Positions 9,175-15,851 of a DNA stretch of 26,164 nucleotides are shown here, in pieces. A program made the translations under genes and the position numbers. The notes below the pieces were generated by a model. That model saw only the letters and a program-made list of their open reading frames with translations. It was not told where the DNA came from and ran no database searches. This DNA is from an uncultured Prevotella sp. (lineage in GTDB: Bacteria; Bacteroidota; Bacteroidia; Bacteroidales; Bacteroidaceae): contig CAKPRX010000023.1 in the NCBI GenBank assembly GCA_934183135.1, positions 1 through 26,164 on the forward strand, written 5' to 3'. Position 1 is the stretch's first letter, and every line of letters starts with the position of its first letter.

Positions 9175-9525
9175 ATGTTCTCCAATGACAGAAACATCGA
9201 GACGATAGGACAGCTGGTCGAGGCTATCAAGCACTACATCGGCCTGCGCGGCGAGTACATCAAGCTCAACGTAGTTGACAAGGTGGTACGGCTGCTTACC
9301 GTGGCCACCATCAGCGTCATCATAGCCGTGCTGCTCATGCTTACCCTCATCTACCTGTCGTTTGCCGTGGCTTATGCCCTCGCTCCCATCATGGGCACGG
9401 CGATGGCCTTTGGCACGGTAGCGGGCTGCTACTTCGTGGTTCTGCTGTTGTGCCTGGCTTTCCGCAAGCAATGGATAGAGCGCCCCTTGGTAAGATTTCT
9501 GGCAAGTATATTAATGGAGAAATAA
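9175..9525 (+). CDS. Phage-holin-like (DUF1469/Holin-X type) membrane protein
   Basis: A protein of about 116 residues with an amphipathic N-terminus (NIETIGQLVEAIKHYIGLRGEY) and two long hydrophobic helices, around residues 43-68 and 73-95, then a basic C-terminus. This matches the phage_holin_3_6 / DUF1469 pattern often found next to YtxH genes in Bacteroidetes, where it is a chromosomal housekeeping gene rather than a prophage gene. The ATG at 9175 is used; a GTG at 9169 is possible. It starts 11 nt after the YtxH stop. Confidence 0.75.
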   Translation: MFSNDRNIETIGQLVEAIKHYIGLRGEYIKLNVVDKVVRLLTVATISVIIAVLLMLTLIYLSFAVAYALAPIMGTAMAFGTVAGCYFVVLLLCLAFRKQWIERPLVRFLASILMEK

Positions 9526-9528
9526 GCT

Positions 9529-9810
9529 ATGACCAACGACAGCGCATCTGCTTCATACAACTCGCTCGCAGAGATAAGGGCCCGACGCGAAGCACTGGCC
9601 AAGGAGATAGAGGCCGACGGCCAGCACATTAAGGAACTATGGGAGAAGCTCTTTGCCAAGGACGAGCCCGAGGCTTACGCCACCCCGTCAAGGCGTATCA
9701 ACCGCCTGCTCTCTACTGGAGCGGGCATGTTCGATGCTGCCCTGCTCGGCTGGAAACTTTACCGTAAGTTTAGCGGCAAACCGCTATTCTCTAAGAAACG
9801 TAGGCGGTAA
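9529..9810 (+). CDS. Short basic protein of the YtxH/holin cassette, function unknown
   Basis: I do not recognise a named domain. The 93-residue product has a coiled-coil-like first half (LAEIRARREALAKEIEADGQ to about residue 45, ending WEKLF), then a weakly hydrophobic stretch (LSTGAGMFDAALLGWKLYRKF) and a very basic end, FSKKRRR. It starts 3 nt after the holin-like stop codon and is followed at once by a terminator, so it is the last gene of the cassette. A membrane-associated or DNA-binding accessory role would be a guess. Confidence 0.75.
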   Translation: MTNDSASASYNSLAEIRARREALAKEIEADGQHIKELWEKLFAKDEPEAYATPSRRINRLLSTGAGMFDAALLGWKLYRKFSGKPLFSKKRRR

Positions 9811-9832
9811 CCACGCCACCTATATATGTAAT

Positions 9833-9868
9833 AAAGGGGAGCCCCGCCAAGGGTTCCCCTTTATTATG
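9833..9868 (+). terminator. Terminator after the YtxH/holin cassette
   Basis: Arms at 9833-9844 (AAAGGGGAGCCC) and 9851-9862 (GGGTTCCCCTTT) pair over 12 bp with one G-T pair around a CGCCAA loop, followed by ATTATT. It lies 22 nt after the last gene of the cassette. Confidence 0.85.
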
Positions 9869-9991
9869 GACATCCGGCCTAACGGCCATCCCAGTTGCTC
9901 CAGGCTTGAGTCCGTGGCCGCCAGGGGAAACGCCATGACCCCTACCGCTGTCGCAACCATGGCCGACAGAATGAAAAACCTTTACACACGA

Positions 9992-10037
9992 CTGTATATT
10001 TATGCAAAACAGGTGGCGTTTTTGTATAAATATACAG
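9992..10037. repeat. Long inverted repeat containing TGTATATTTATRCA
   Basis: The 18-nt arms at 9992-10009 and 10020-10037 match at 17 positions, with a 10-nt loop. Each arm holds the motif TGTATATTTATRCA (or its complement), itself nearly palindromic. The same motif occurs again at 10409-10422. It could be a protein-binding site pair, a strong mRNA hairpin, or part of a dispersed repeat family. Confidence 0.8.
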
Positions 10038-10226
10038 CCGTAATGGCCATTTTACGGGGCACAATTTCCAGATTTTTTCAACGAACCAGGACGGTTTTTG
10101 GGGCCATCTGGGCCTTTTCGGAGCATCGCGAGGGGGGCAAAAGTAGCAATATTTTACAAAATGGAGGTATTTCGCACCTTTCTCACCGCTATTTTCGGTT
10201 CTTACGAAGACTATTTTGGGAGTCGC

Positions 10227-10284
10227 CGCGATGGTCATTTTAGTGCTCGCGATGGTCATTACGATTCTAATGACCATCGCGAGC
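10227..10284. repeat. 13-mer CGCGATGGTCATT repeated three times, with a 17-bp perfect hairpin
   Basis: CGCGATGGTCATT occurs at 10227-10239 and 10248-10260 in direct orientation (period 21) and inverted at 10269-10281. The last two lie in a perfect inverted repeat: 17-nt arms 10245-10261 and 10268-10284 with a 6-nt loop CGATTC, followed by C and six A. A partial inverted copy, CATCGCGAG, lies at 10124-10132. Read on the minus strand the stem is preceded by a T-run rather than followed by one, so it is not a classical terminator for pyk. Confidence 0.85.
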
Positions 10285-10408
10285 CAAAAAACAGTCGTTT
10301 TCGGGCCGTCAGAAAATGGGCATTTTCGCCACCGACGCCCCCTCGGTGAGCGTACAGGCTAATTACAGAAGGCTAAAACGCCCTTGGCACATGCCGAAAC
10401 GCCCGAAA

Positions 10409-10422
10409 TGTATATTTATACA
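10409..10422. repeat. Palindromic motif TGTATATTTATACA
   Basis: TGTATA and TATACA arms flank TT. This is the third copy of the motif in the block and lies about 60 nt beyond the pyruvate kinase stop codon. It resembles AT-rich palindromic operator sites (ARG-box-like), but no regulated gene is next to it. Confidence 0.6.
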
Positions 10423-10479
10423 TTATCGGAAAAATCTTTACGACAGCAGCCTGCGAATTAGAGGTAATCAGCCTTGCGC

Positions 10480-11928
10480 CTATTCAGCCATATCAGGCAG
10501 GTGGAACTCGTAAGACTTGTCGAATACCTGGCTCACACGGTTTATCTCAAGGAACGTAGCCCCACCGTTGACACCGATGCTGCCACCCAGATAAGCTATC
10601 TTGTCCTCGTTCTTGATGTATCCCTTCTGCAAAAGCATGCGCAGGGCCGCCGTAAAGAGGAAGAGCGAGCTGACGTGCTTCTTCTGATAGATGGGGATGA
10701 CACCGTAGCTCAGGTTGAGCCAACGCTGCGTCTTCTCGTTGTTGTAGCAGATGGCCAATACCGGCGTAGGGCCGCGGAAGGCGGCTATGTCGCGTGCCGT
10801 CTGCCCCGTCTCGCTGGCCGTGATGATGCCGGCCACGCCCAACTTACGCGTGGAGTCGATGGCAGCATGAGCCAGAAACTCGCGCTGGGTACAGTCCTCG
10901 TTCAGAGGTACCTCTATATCGTTGGCGCGTATCTTGTCCTTCTCAGCCTGCTCTGCTATGGCCGCCATGGTCTTCACGGCTTCCAGTGGATACTTGCCCG
11001 AGGCCGTCTCGCCGCTCAGCATGAGCGCATCGGTACGGTAGTAGATGGCGTTGGCTATATCGGTCACCTCGGCACGGGTGGGGCGTGGGTTGTTTATCAT
11101 TGTGTGCAGCATCTGCGTGGCCACGATGACCGGCTTCTTCTTGAGCACGCACTTGCGGATTATCATGCGCTGTATGCCGGGTATCCGCTCGATGGGCACC
11201 TCGATGCCCAGGTCGCCACGGGCTATCATGATGCCATACGAGGCATCGATGATCTCGTCTATGTTGTCCACGCCCTCCTGGTTCTCTATCTTCGAGATTA
11301 TCTTGATGTCGCTTCCGCGCTCATCGAGTATCTGCTGTACGGCGTGCACATCGGCGGCGCTACGCACAAAGGAGTGGGCGATGAAGTCGATGTCCTCGTC
11401 GATGGCCAGGTGTATGTTGCGCTTGTCCTTCTCCGTCAGCGCGGGCAAGTCGATGTGTACGCCCGGCACGTTGACGCTCTTGTGGGCACCCAGCACCCCC
11501 TCGTTCTGCACCTGGGCCACCAGCATGGGGCCCACCTGCTCCATGACGACCATATCGAGCAGTCCGTCGTCAAAGAGGACATGGTCGCCCTCGCTCACGC
11601 TTCTCGTGAAGTCCGGGTAGGTCACGTTGATGATGTCGTGGGTGGTGTCCATCTCCGGGCGGCCAAATATCTTGACCACATCGCCCCGCTTGTAGCTTAT
11701 GGGGGCAGCCACATTGGTGGTGCGGACCTCGGGGCCCTTGGTATCTATGAGCAGGGCCAGGTGGGGCGACACCTCGCGCGTGTTGCGTATAATGGTACGT
11801 ATGCCGTCAGGGGTGGCGTGGGCGGTGTTCATACGTACTACATTCATGCCGGCGAAGAACAGCTTGCGCAGAAAGTCTACGTCGCACCGCCGGTCACTTA
11901 TCGAGCATACTATCTTGGTCTGTTTCAT
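10480..11928 (-). CDS. pyk: Pyruvate kinase
   Basis: Converts phosphoenolpyruvate and ADP to pyruvate and ATP, the last step of glycolysis, in the cytoplasm. The 482-residue length is normal. Motifs are MKQTKIVCSIS at the N-terminus, AGMNVVRMNTAHAT, LIDTKGPEVRT, SKIENQEGVDNIDEI with the catalytic lysine, MIARGDLGIEVP for Mg2+ and substrate binding, KPVIVATQML, and TDALMLSGETASGKYP. The C-terminal allosteric domain follows. It starts 48 nt after the nitroreductase-like gene on the same strand, with no promoter signature in the gap, so the two may be cotranscribed. Confidence 0.97.
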   Translation of the reverse strand: MKQTKIVCSISDRRCDVDFLRKLFFAGMNVVRMNTAHATPDGIRTIIRNTREVSPHLALLIDTKGPEVRTTNVAAPISYKRGDVVKIFGRPEMDTTHDIINVTYPDFTRSVSEGDHVLFDDGLLDMVVMEQVGPMLVAQVQNEGVLGAHKSVNVPGVHIDLPALTEKDKRNIHLAIDEDIDFIAHSFVRSAADVHAVQQILDERGSDIKIISKIENQEGVDNIDEIIDASYGIMIARGDLGIEVPIERIPGIQRMIIRKCVLKKKPVIVATQMLHTMINNPRPTRAEVTDIANAIYYRTDALMLSGETASGKYPLEAVKTMAAIAEQAEKDKIRANDIEVPLNEDCTQREFLAHAAIDSTRKLGVAGIITASETGQTARDIAAFRGPTPVLAICYNNEKTQRWLNLSYGVIPIYQKKHVSSLFLFTAALRMLLQKGYIKNEDKIAYLGGSIGVNGGATFLEINRVSQVFDKSYEFHLPDMAE

Positions 11929-11976
11929 CCTTATTGTTGTCTTGCGTGTTATACCTTATTATATATATAGCCTTTC

Positions 11977-12615
11977 TTACTTGCTCTCCCATCCCACGGG
12001 ATGATTTATCAGAGCCACCTGTGTGGCAGCCAGTCCTAAGGCTGCGTGCAGGGCCTCGGCATCCATCGTGGCCCGGGGCACGGTGGCCAGGCCCAGCGCC
12101 GTACAGGCCAGACATATATTCTGCGACACGTAGCCGGCATCTACCAGGCCCATCCGTGTGGCAGCCTGGTCATCGTCTATCTTGGCAAACCGGGCACGGT
12201 CGCTCACCAGTACCAGCATCAGCGGGGCAGCAGCCACTGCCGTCTGACGGCCGGCCACCATGGGGCGCAGGTCGGCTGCCGATACGCGTACCAGGCGGTT
12301 GGCCAGGCGGTCAAAGCGGTAGGCGCCATCGGCCCTTACTACATAGACATCTATATCCTGGGCATTGAGGGCCGAGGGGGCGGTAGACAGCTGCTGGGCG
12401 GGGCGGTTGTAGCCACAGGCGGCCCACAGCAGCTGCGACAGCAGGGGCAAGCCCACGGGCGTAGACTGATAGCTGCGCACCGAGTGGCGCTGTTGCAGCG
12501 ACTCAAACAGGGTCATCTTGACTTTCTTGTTAGGAACGGGGAGGCTTATTTCGCTCTGGGCCATGGCCGAGAGACTGAGCGAAATCAGCAGGACTGCTAC
12601 GAGTATCTTTTTCAT
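11977..12615 (-). CDS. Exported nitroreductase/SagB-type oxidoreductase
   Basis: A 212-residue protein with a cleavable signal peptide (MKKILVAVLLISLSLSAMAQ, cut after Ala-Met-Ala or just after) followed by a nitroreductase fold: QQRHSVRSYQS with the conserved Arg-Arg-Ser region near residues 42-50, LLWAACGYNR, PSALNAQDIDVYVV, and a C-terminal SQNICLACTALGLATVP. The family uses FMN and NAD(P)H or acts as an oxidase; SagB/ThcOx members oxidise peptides or small substrates. Export is unusual for an FMN enzyme, but similar exported forms occur in Bacteroidales. The substrate is unknown. Confidence 0.85.
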   Translation of the reverse strand: MKKILVAVLLISLSLSAMAQSEISLPVPNKKVKMTLFESLQQRHSVRSYQSTPVGLPLLSQLLWAACGYNRPAQQLSTAPSALNAQDIDVYVVRADGAYRFDRLANRLVRVSAADLRPMVAGRQTAVAAAPLMLVLVSDRARFAKIDDDQAATRMGLVDAGYVSQNICLACTALGLATVPRATMDAEALHAALGLAATQVALINHPVGWESK

Positions 12616-12644
12616 ATTAACCTGATGATATATAATTATGAGTG

Positions 12645-12652
12645 CAAAATTA
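12645..12652 (-). promoter_or_regulatory. Promoter -7 element for the nitroreductase-like gene and pyk
   Basis: TAATTTTG on the minus strand, followed by C, matches TAnnTTTG, with a start expected near 12638 and a leader of about 23 nt. The -33 region is T-rich but lacks a well-placed TTTG. Confidence 0.6.
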
Positions 12653-12772
12653 CATCAAATCTGAGATATAAAAGAAGTAAGGGCGGAAAATATCGCTGCC
12701 TGGACCGTGTTTTTTTTAGCCCCACACACCCTGCCGGCCATGGCTGGGCCGCTGGGCACATAGTCCTGCCAC

Positions 12773-13864
12773 TCACGGCTCTTCAAACTCCAGCTCGCCC
12801 TCTATCCACTCGGGATGGGCGCGCAGGTCGGACTCGCTGAGGGGATTGGACACGGCCAGTCCCAACAGCCGTATGGGCCTGACGGCCGAGTACGCCACCT
12901 GGCCCAGCAGGCGCTTGGCCAGCGGCAGGATGGCGGTCTTGGAGGTAAGCATGGCGGCCGACGTGGCGCGCTTGCTTACCACACTGAAGTCGGCATACTT
13001 GACCTTCAGCGTAAGGGTCTTGCCCTCGAAACGGGCCTCGTGTATGCGGCCCACCAGTTCGAGCACTATGTGGTAGAGCTCGATGATGAGCGTAGAGCGC
13101 AGAGCTATGTCCTGCATGAAGGTGCGCTCGCAGCCCACCGACTTCCTGGCATAGTCGGTAACCACGGGGCGCAGGTCTACGCCCCTGGCGAAGTCATAGT
13201 ATATACGCCCGGCCTTGCCAAACACCTCTTCCAGGTGGGTACACGACACCTCGCGCAGCTGGATGCCGGTAAATATGCCCATGCGGTGCATGCGCGCGGC
13301 AGTCTTGGGGCCCACGCCCCAGAAGTCTTCGATGGGCAGCCGGGCTATGAAGTCGAGCGCGCGGTCGGGGTGTATCACGCAGAGTCCGTCGGGCTTGCGG
13401 TAGTCGCTGGCCACCTTGGCCAGAAACTTATTGTACGACACGCCGGCCGAGGCGGTCAAGTGCAGTTCGGCGCGTATGCTCTCCTTGATTTCGCGGGCTA
13501 TGTCTACAGCCAGGCCGATGCCTTTCTTGTTATGGGTTACGTCCAGGAACGCCTCGTCGATAGACAGGGGCTCTATCTGGTCGGTGTATCGCTCGAAGAT
13601 GGCATGTATCTGGGCCGATATCTGGGCATAGTAGTCATGGCGCGTGGGCACTATGATAAGCCCCGGGCACAGACGCTTGGCCAACAGTATCGACTGGGCC
13701 GAGTGTACGCCGTAGCGGCGGGCCTCGTAGCTGGCCGTGCTGACCACGCCACGCTCGCCGTCGAACCCCACGGCGACGGGCTTGCCGCGGAGCGAGGCGT
13801 CGTCGCGCTGCTCGACCGCTGCAAAGAAGGCATCCATATCTACATGTATTATCTTGCGTTCCAT
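12773..13864 (-). CDS. dinB: DNA polymerase IV (Y-family)
   Basis: Error-prone translesion polymerase. The 363-residue product has the palm motif VDMDAFFAAVEQ (Asp9, Asp11; steric-gate Phe at about 14), YEARRYGVHSAQS, the catalytic SIDEAFLD (Asp103, Glu104), GVSYNKFLAKVASD, the helix-hairpin-helix FWGVGPKTAARMHRMGI, and the little-finger domain. The C-terminus ends in acidic EGELEFEEP without an obvious beta-clamp-binding QLxLF, unlike many homologues. The -7 promoter element lies only about 9 nt from the ATG, so the mRNA may be leaderless. It is divergent from the SprT-like gene. Confidence 0.96.
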   Translation of the reverse strand: MERKIIHVDMDAFFAAVEQRDDASLRGKPVAVGFDGERGVVSTASYEARRYGVHSAQSILLAKRLCPGLIIVPTRHDYYAQISAQIHAIFERYTDQIEPLSIDEAFLDVTHNKKGIGLAVDIAREIKESIRAELHLTASAGVSYNKFLAKVASDYRKPDGLCVIHPDRALDFIARLPIEDFWGVGPKTAARMHRMGIFTGIQLREVSCTHLEEVFGKAGRIYYDFARGVDLRPVVTDYARKSVGCERTFMQDIALRSTLIIELYHIVLELVGRIHEARFEGKTLTLKVKYADFSVVSKRATSAAMLTSKTAILPLAKRLLGQVAYSAVRPIRLLGLAVSNPLSESDLRAHPEWIEGELEFEEP

Positions 13865-13872
13865 TGGCCTAA

Positions 13873-13880
13873 CAAAGTTA
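13873..13880 (-). promoter_or_regulatory. Promoter -7 element for dinB
   Basis: TAACTTTG on the minus strand ends 9 nt before the dinB ATG (13864). A start 5-7 nt downstream leaves a 5' leader of only a few bases. No LexA-type palindrome was noticed around it. Confidence 0.55.
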
Positions 13881-13954
13881 GTGCTTTTACGTCACATCAT
13901 GGACACAACGGGCCAAAAAGATGAGGTTAGCACCCGAAGAAAATGCACGCGCGG

Positions 13955-13986
13955 CTTGGCCAGACCTGATAATCTCCGTAATTTTG
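13955..13986 (+). promoter_or_regulatory. Promoter for the SprT-like gene
   Basis: CTTG (13955-13958), a 20-nt spacer and TAATTTTG (13979-13986) followed by C fit the Bacteroidetes consensus with one mismatch in the upstream box. Transcription would begin near 13993, giving a leader of about 55 nt to the ATG at 14048. Confidence 0.7.
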
Positions 13987-14047
13987 CACCCACAGAGTGC
14001 CCCGGCCCATCCCACTACCCATACCGGCGGCACCCACCATCAGCATT

Positions 14048-14719
14048 ATGGACATCAGTACTGAATATATCAAGAACCGGTTTGACGAGTTCAACCGCCT
14101 GTGCTTTGACGGTTGCCTGCCCCAACCCGTCTTCCGCCTGTCGAACGTGAAGACATACTTAGGACAGATGCGGCGCCAACTGCAGCCGGCCCCGTGGGGA
14201 CGCCGGAAGGCCCGGTATATACTTACCATCAACACCCGATACCAGTTGGCCCCGCGCGAGGTAGAGGACGTGATACTGCACGAGATGATACATTATTATA
14301 TTATGGTCAACGGCATACGCGACACCAGTGCCCACGGTGCCCACTTCCGCCATATCATGGACCGCATCAACCGCCAGTACGGCCGGGCCATCAGCGTAAG
14401 CAGCCGCGCGGCCCATCCCACCGACGACAGTCCGCAGAGCCACCGCTGGCAGGTACTCTGCCTCATCCGTTTTAGCTCGGGGTCTCTGGGTGTCATCTGC
14501 CCCGCCCTCACCCGCATCGGCGATATATGGCAACAGCTGCAGCGCGCACCGGGTGTAAGTAGTTGCCAGTGGTATCAGTCTGACGACCCTTTCTTCAGCC
14601 GATACCCACGGTCGCGCTCGCTGCGGGTGTACCGTATAACCGAGGCCGAGGCGCACGCACACCTATCCAGCGCACACACCATGCAAAAGGTGGGAAACCA
14701 GCTACGTGTCGTAGACTGA
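14048..14719 (+). CDS. SprT-like zinc metalloprotein
   Basis: A 223-residue protein with the SprT/Spartan-type domain at the N-terminus: YIKNRFDEFNRLCFDGCLPQP, then the zinc-protease motif HEMIHYY (78-84) with Glu79 as the likely catalytic base, and HGAHFRHIMDRINRQYG providing the third ligand. Spartan-like proteins cut DNA-protein crosslinks in eukaryotes; bacterial SprT-like roles are mostly unproven. The C-terminal half (about 120-223) has no motif I recognise. The ATG at 14048 is preferred over 13997, which would lie next to the predicted transcription start and add a proline-rich non-family N-terminus. It shares a divergent region with dinB. Confidence 0.85.
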   Translation: MDISTEYIKNRFDEFNRLCFDGCLPQPVFRLSNVKTYLGQMRRQLQPAPWGRRKARYILTINTRYQLAPREVEDVILHEMIHYYIMVNGIRDTSAHGAHFRHIMDRINRQYGRAISVSSRAAHPTDDSPQSHRWQVLCLIRFSSGSLGVICPALTRIGDIWQQLQRAPGVSSCQWYQSDDPFFSRYPRSRSLRVYRITEAEAHAHLSSAHTMQKVGNQLRVVD

Positions 14720-14730
14720 TTTCCCACCTT
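14687..14730. terminator. Compound hairpin overlapping the 3' end of the SprT-like gene
   Basis: AAGGTGGGAAA (14687-14697) and TTTCCCACCTT (14720-14730) are perfect 11-bp arms; inside them CTACG/CGTAG (14702-14714) forms a second stem. The left arm and inner stem are coding sequence, and the stop codon (14717-14719) sits just before the right arm. On the minus strand the stem is followed by TT and then GCATGG, so it may also end the convergent lipoprotein transcript. Confidence 0.7.
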
Positions 14731-14762
14731 GGTGTCCATCACCGCGAGTGCCTTTCTGCCGC

Positions 14763-15593
14763 TTACTGAGCGCCACCCACCAGTTGCAGGGCCTCGGGGG
14801 TCATGTAGGACTTCACCTTGTCGTAAGGCAGGGTAAAGGTAACCATGCCCATGGCGTAAGGGCCTATCTCGTACTGCTGATAGATAAAGCACAGACCCGT
14901 TGGAGTAAGATAGGGGGGACACTTGGGCAGGGGGATGATGCCATTGTCTATGAAGAGCAGGCTGAGCACCTCCTTGGCTGTTACCTTCTGGCCCTGCGCG
15001 GTGACATAGTCGGCCACGCCCTGGGCCAGCAGCGGCTGCATCTTCCTCGCCTGTGCCGTATCTACCGTGGCTGCCAGCACGCGGCCCGACGGCTTCAGTA
15101 TATTGTACGTATAGGATGCCGCCGCGCCATGCGCGCCACCCAGGAAGACGTAATTCTCGGCAGTATAGGTTACATAGCGGGGCGTATCGGCCACCTTGCG
15201 TACCGATGCCGTGTACGAGAAGGGTGCCATGGCAAATGTGTGGTCCATGGCTCGCAGCGAGTCTACTCCCTGTTGCCCATAGTAGCGTACCATAGCCTGA
15301 CCGTCGGTCGGGTCGCCGCTATAAGCCGGGCCTGGCGCATTGCTAAACGCGGTAGCAAACGACATACTGTCTAACATGGCGTTGATAAAGGTACGCACGC
15401 CCACAGCCATGGAGTCGGTGCCCGTGGGCACATCGGCGCAGATTACACAACTCAGCTCATCATCGGTCTGCTGGAACTTGACACTATCCGTAAGCAGCGA
15501 GTCAGAAGCACCTGCCCCCGATGCCACCTTGCATCCTGACATGCTCATCATGGCTCCTATCACCATGATGGCTCCTAATAAAATTTTTCTCAT
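14763..15593 (-). CDS. DUF4163/DUF3298 (RsiV-like) lipoprotein
   Basis: The 276-residue product starts MRKILLGAIMVIGAMMSMSGC, a lipoprotein signal with the acylated cysteine at 21. The body contains YVFLGGAHGAAASYTYN, the DUF4163 hallmark, and the DUF3298 end: CFIYQQYEIGPYAMG and TLPYDKVKSYMTP. In Bacillus RsiV this fold binds lysozyme, and in PdaC-type proteins it accompanies a deacetylase; in Bacteroidales these are stand-alone envelope lipoproteins of unknown ligand. The start at 15593 is chosen because it begins the signal peptide; an in-frame ORF continues upstream to 15725 through repeats and the leader region. Ends at the compound hairpin. Confidence 0.87.
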   Translation of the reverse strand: MRKILLGAIMVIGAMMSMSGCKVASGAGASDSLLTDSVKFQQTDDELSCVICADVPTGTDSMAVGVRTFINAMLDSMSFATAFSNAPGPAYSGDPTDGQAMVRYYGQQGVDSLRAMDHTFAMAPFSYTASVRKVADTPRYVTYTAENYVFLGGAHGAAASYTYNILKPSGRVLAATVDTAQARKMQPLLAQGVADYVTAQGQKVTAKEVLSLLFIDNGIIPLPKCPPYLTPTGLCFIYQQYEIGPYAMGMVTFTLPYDKVKSYMTPEALQLVGGAQ

Positions 15594-15685
15594 TATCCGT
15601 ATTTTCTGGTTTTCATTCATTCTGATTATCACAGTCCCCTCCCCTACCCTGGCAGAGGTGGCGGAGAGCCCCGCTAACGCCATAG

Positions 15686-15794
15686 AGCTTGCCCTGATGG
15701 CCGAGGCGATGCCTCTCTTCTGCAAAGAGAGCGCAAACTGAGGCTATCAAGCTCGCTCGAATGGCCGAGGCGCCGCCTATATTATGCAAAGATA
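15686..15794. repeat. Tandem degenerate 45-nt repeat (period 64)
   Basis: Copies at 15686-15730 and 15750-15794 agree at about 35 of 45 positions, with an invariant ATGGCCGAGGCG core and a conserved TGCAAAGA end. On the minus strand the second copy ends in the promoter box TATCTTTGC; in the first copy the same place reads TCTCTTTGC, a degenerate box. It looks like a duplicated promoter region. Confidence 0.75.
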
Positions 15795-15818
15795 TGGAAA
15801 AAGCAAATACCCACCAAG
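15787..15818 (-). promoter_or_regulatory. Promoter for the DUF3298 lipoprotein
   Basis: On the minus strand CTTG (15818-15815), 20 nt, then TATCTTTG (15794-15787) followed by C match the Bacteroidetes consensus apart from one base upstream. Transcription would start near 15780, giving an unusually long leader of about 185 nt that runs through the second repeat copy. Confidence 0.65.
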
Positions 15819-15851
15819 CCATTCACATTTTATTTTGCAAAGGTGGCAATT

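Larger units (their letters stand above)
9869..10479. other. Gene-free, repeat-rich intergenic block
   Basis: About 600 bases with no credible gene: ORFs on both strands are short, lack recognisable motifs and cross repeats. It contains many runs of the form AATGGNCATTTT, TTTTCGG and GGGCATTTTCG, and three clear structures described separately (9992-10037, 10227-10284, 10409-10422). It separates the terminator of the YtxH cassette (+) from the 3' end of pyruvate kinase (-), so it holds no obvious promoter for either neighbour. Confidence 0.7.

Noticed and set aside
9175..9525. Prophage remnant based on the holin-like protein
   Set aside because: No lysin, integrase or structural phage genes; the gene sits in a housekeeping-like cassette with YtxH.
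9653..10243. 196-codon ORF overlapping the cassette end
   Set aside because: It overlaps the third cassette gene in another frame, crosses the terminator and enters repeat DNA.
10227..10284. CRISPR-like array
   Set aside because: Only three copies, one of them inverted, with 8-nt spacers; no cas genes. It is a hairpin repeat.
9992..10422. ArgR operator interpretation of TGTATATTTATACA
   Set aside because: Similar to ARG boxes in general form, but spacing is wrong and no arginine genes are nearby; left as an unnamed motif.
10474..11970. 498-codon open frame on the plus strand
   Set aside because: It is the antisense shadow of pyruvate kinase, whose motifs are all intact on the other strand; the antisense product is rich in His, Val and Tyr with no motifs.
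12815..13924. 369-codon open frame on the plus strand
   Set aside because: Antisense to dinB, which has intact polymerase motifs.
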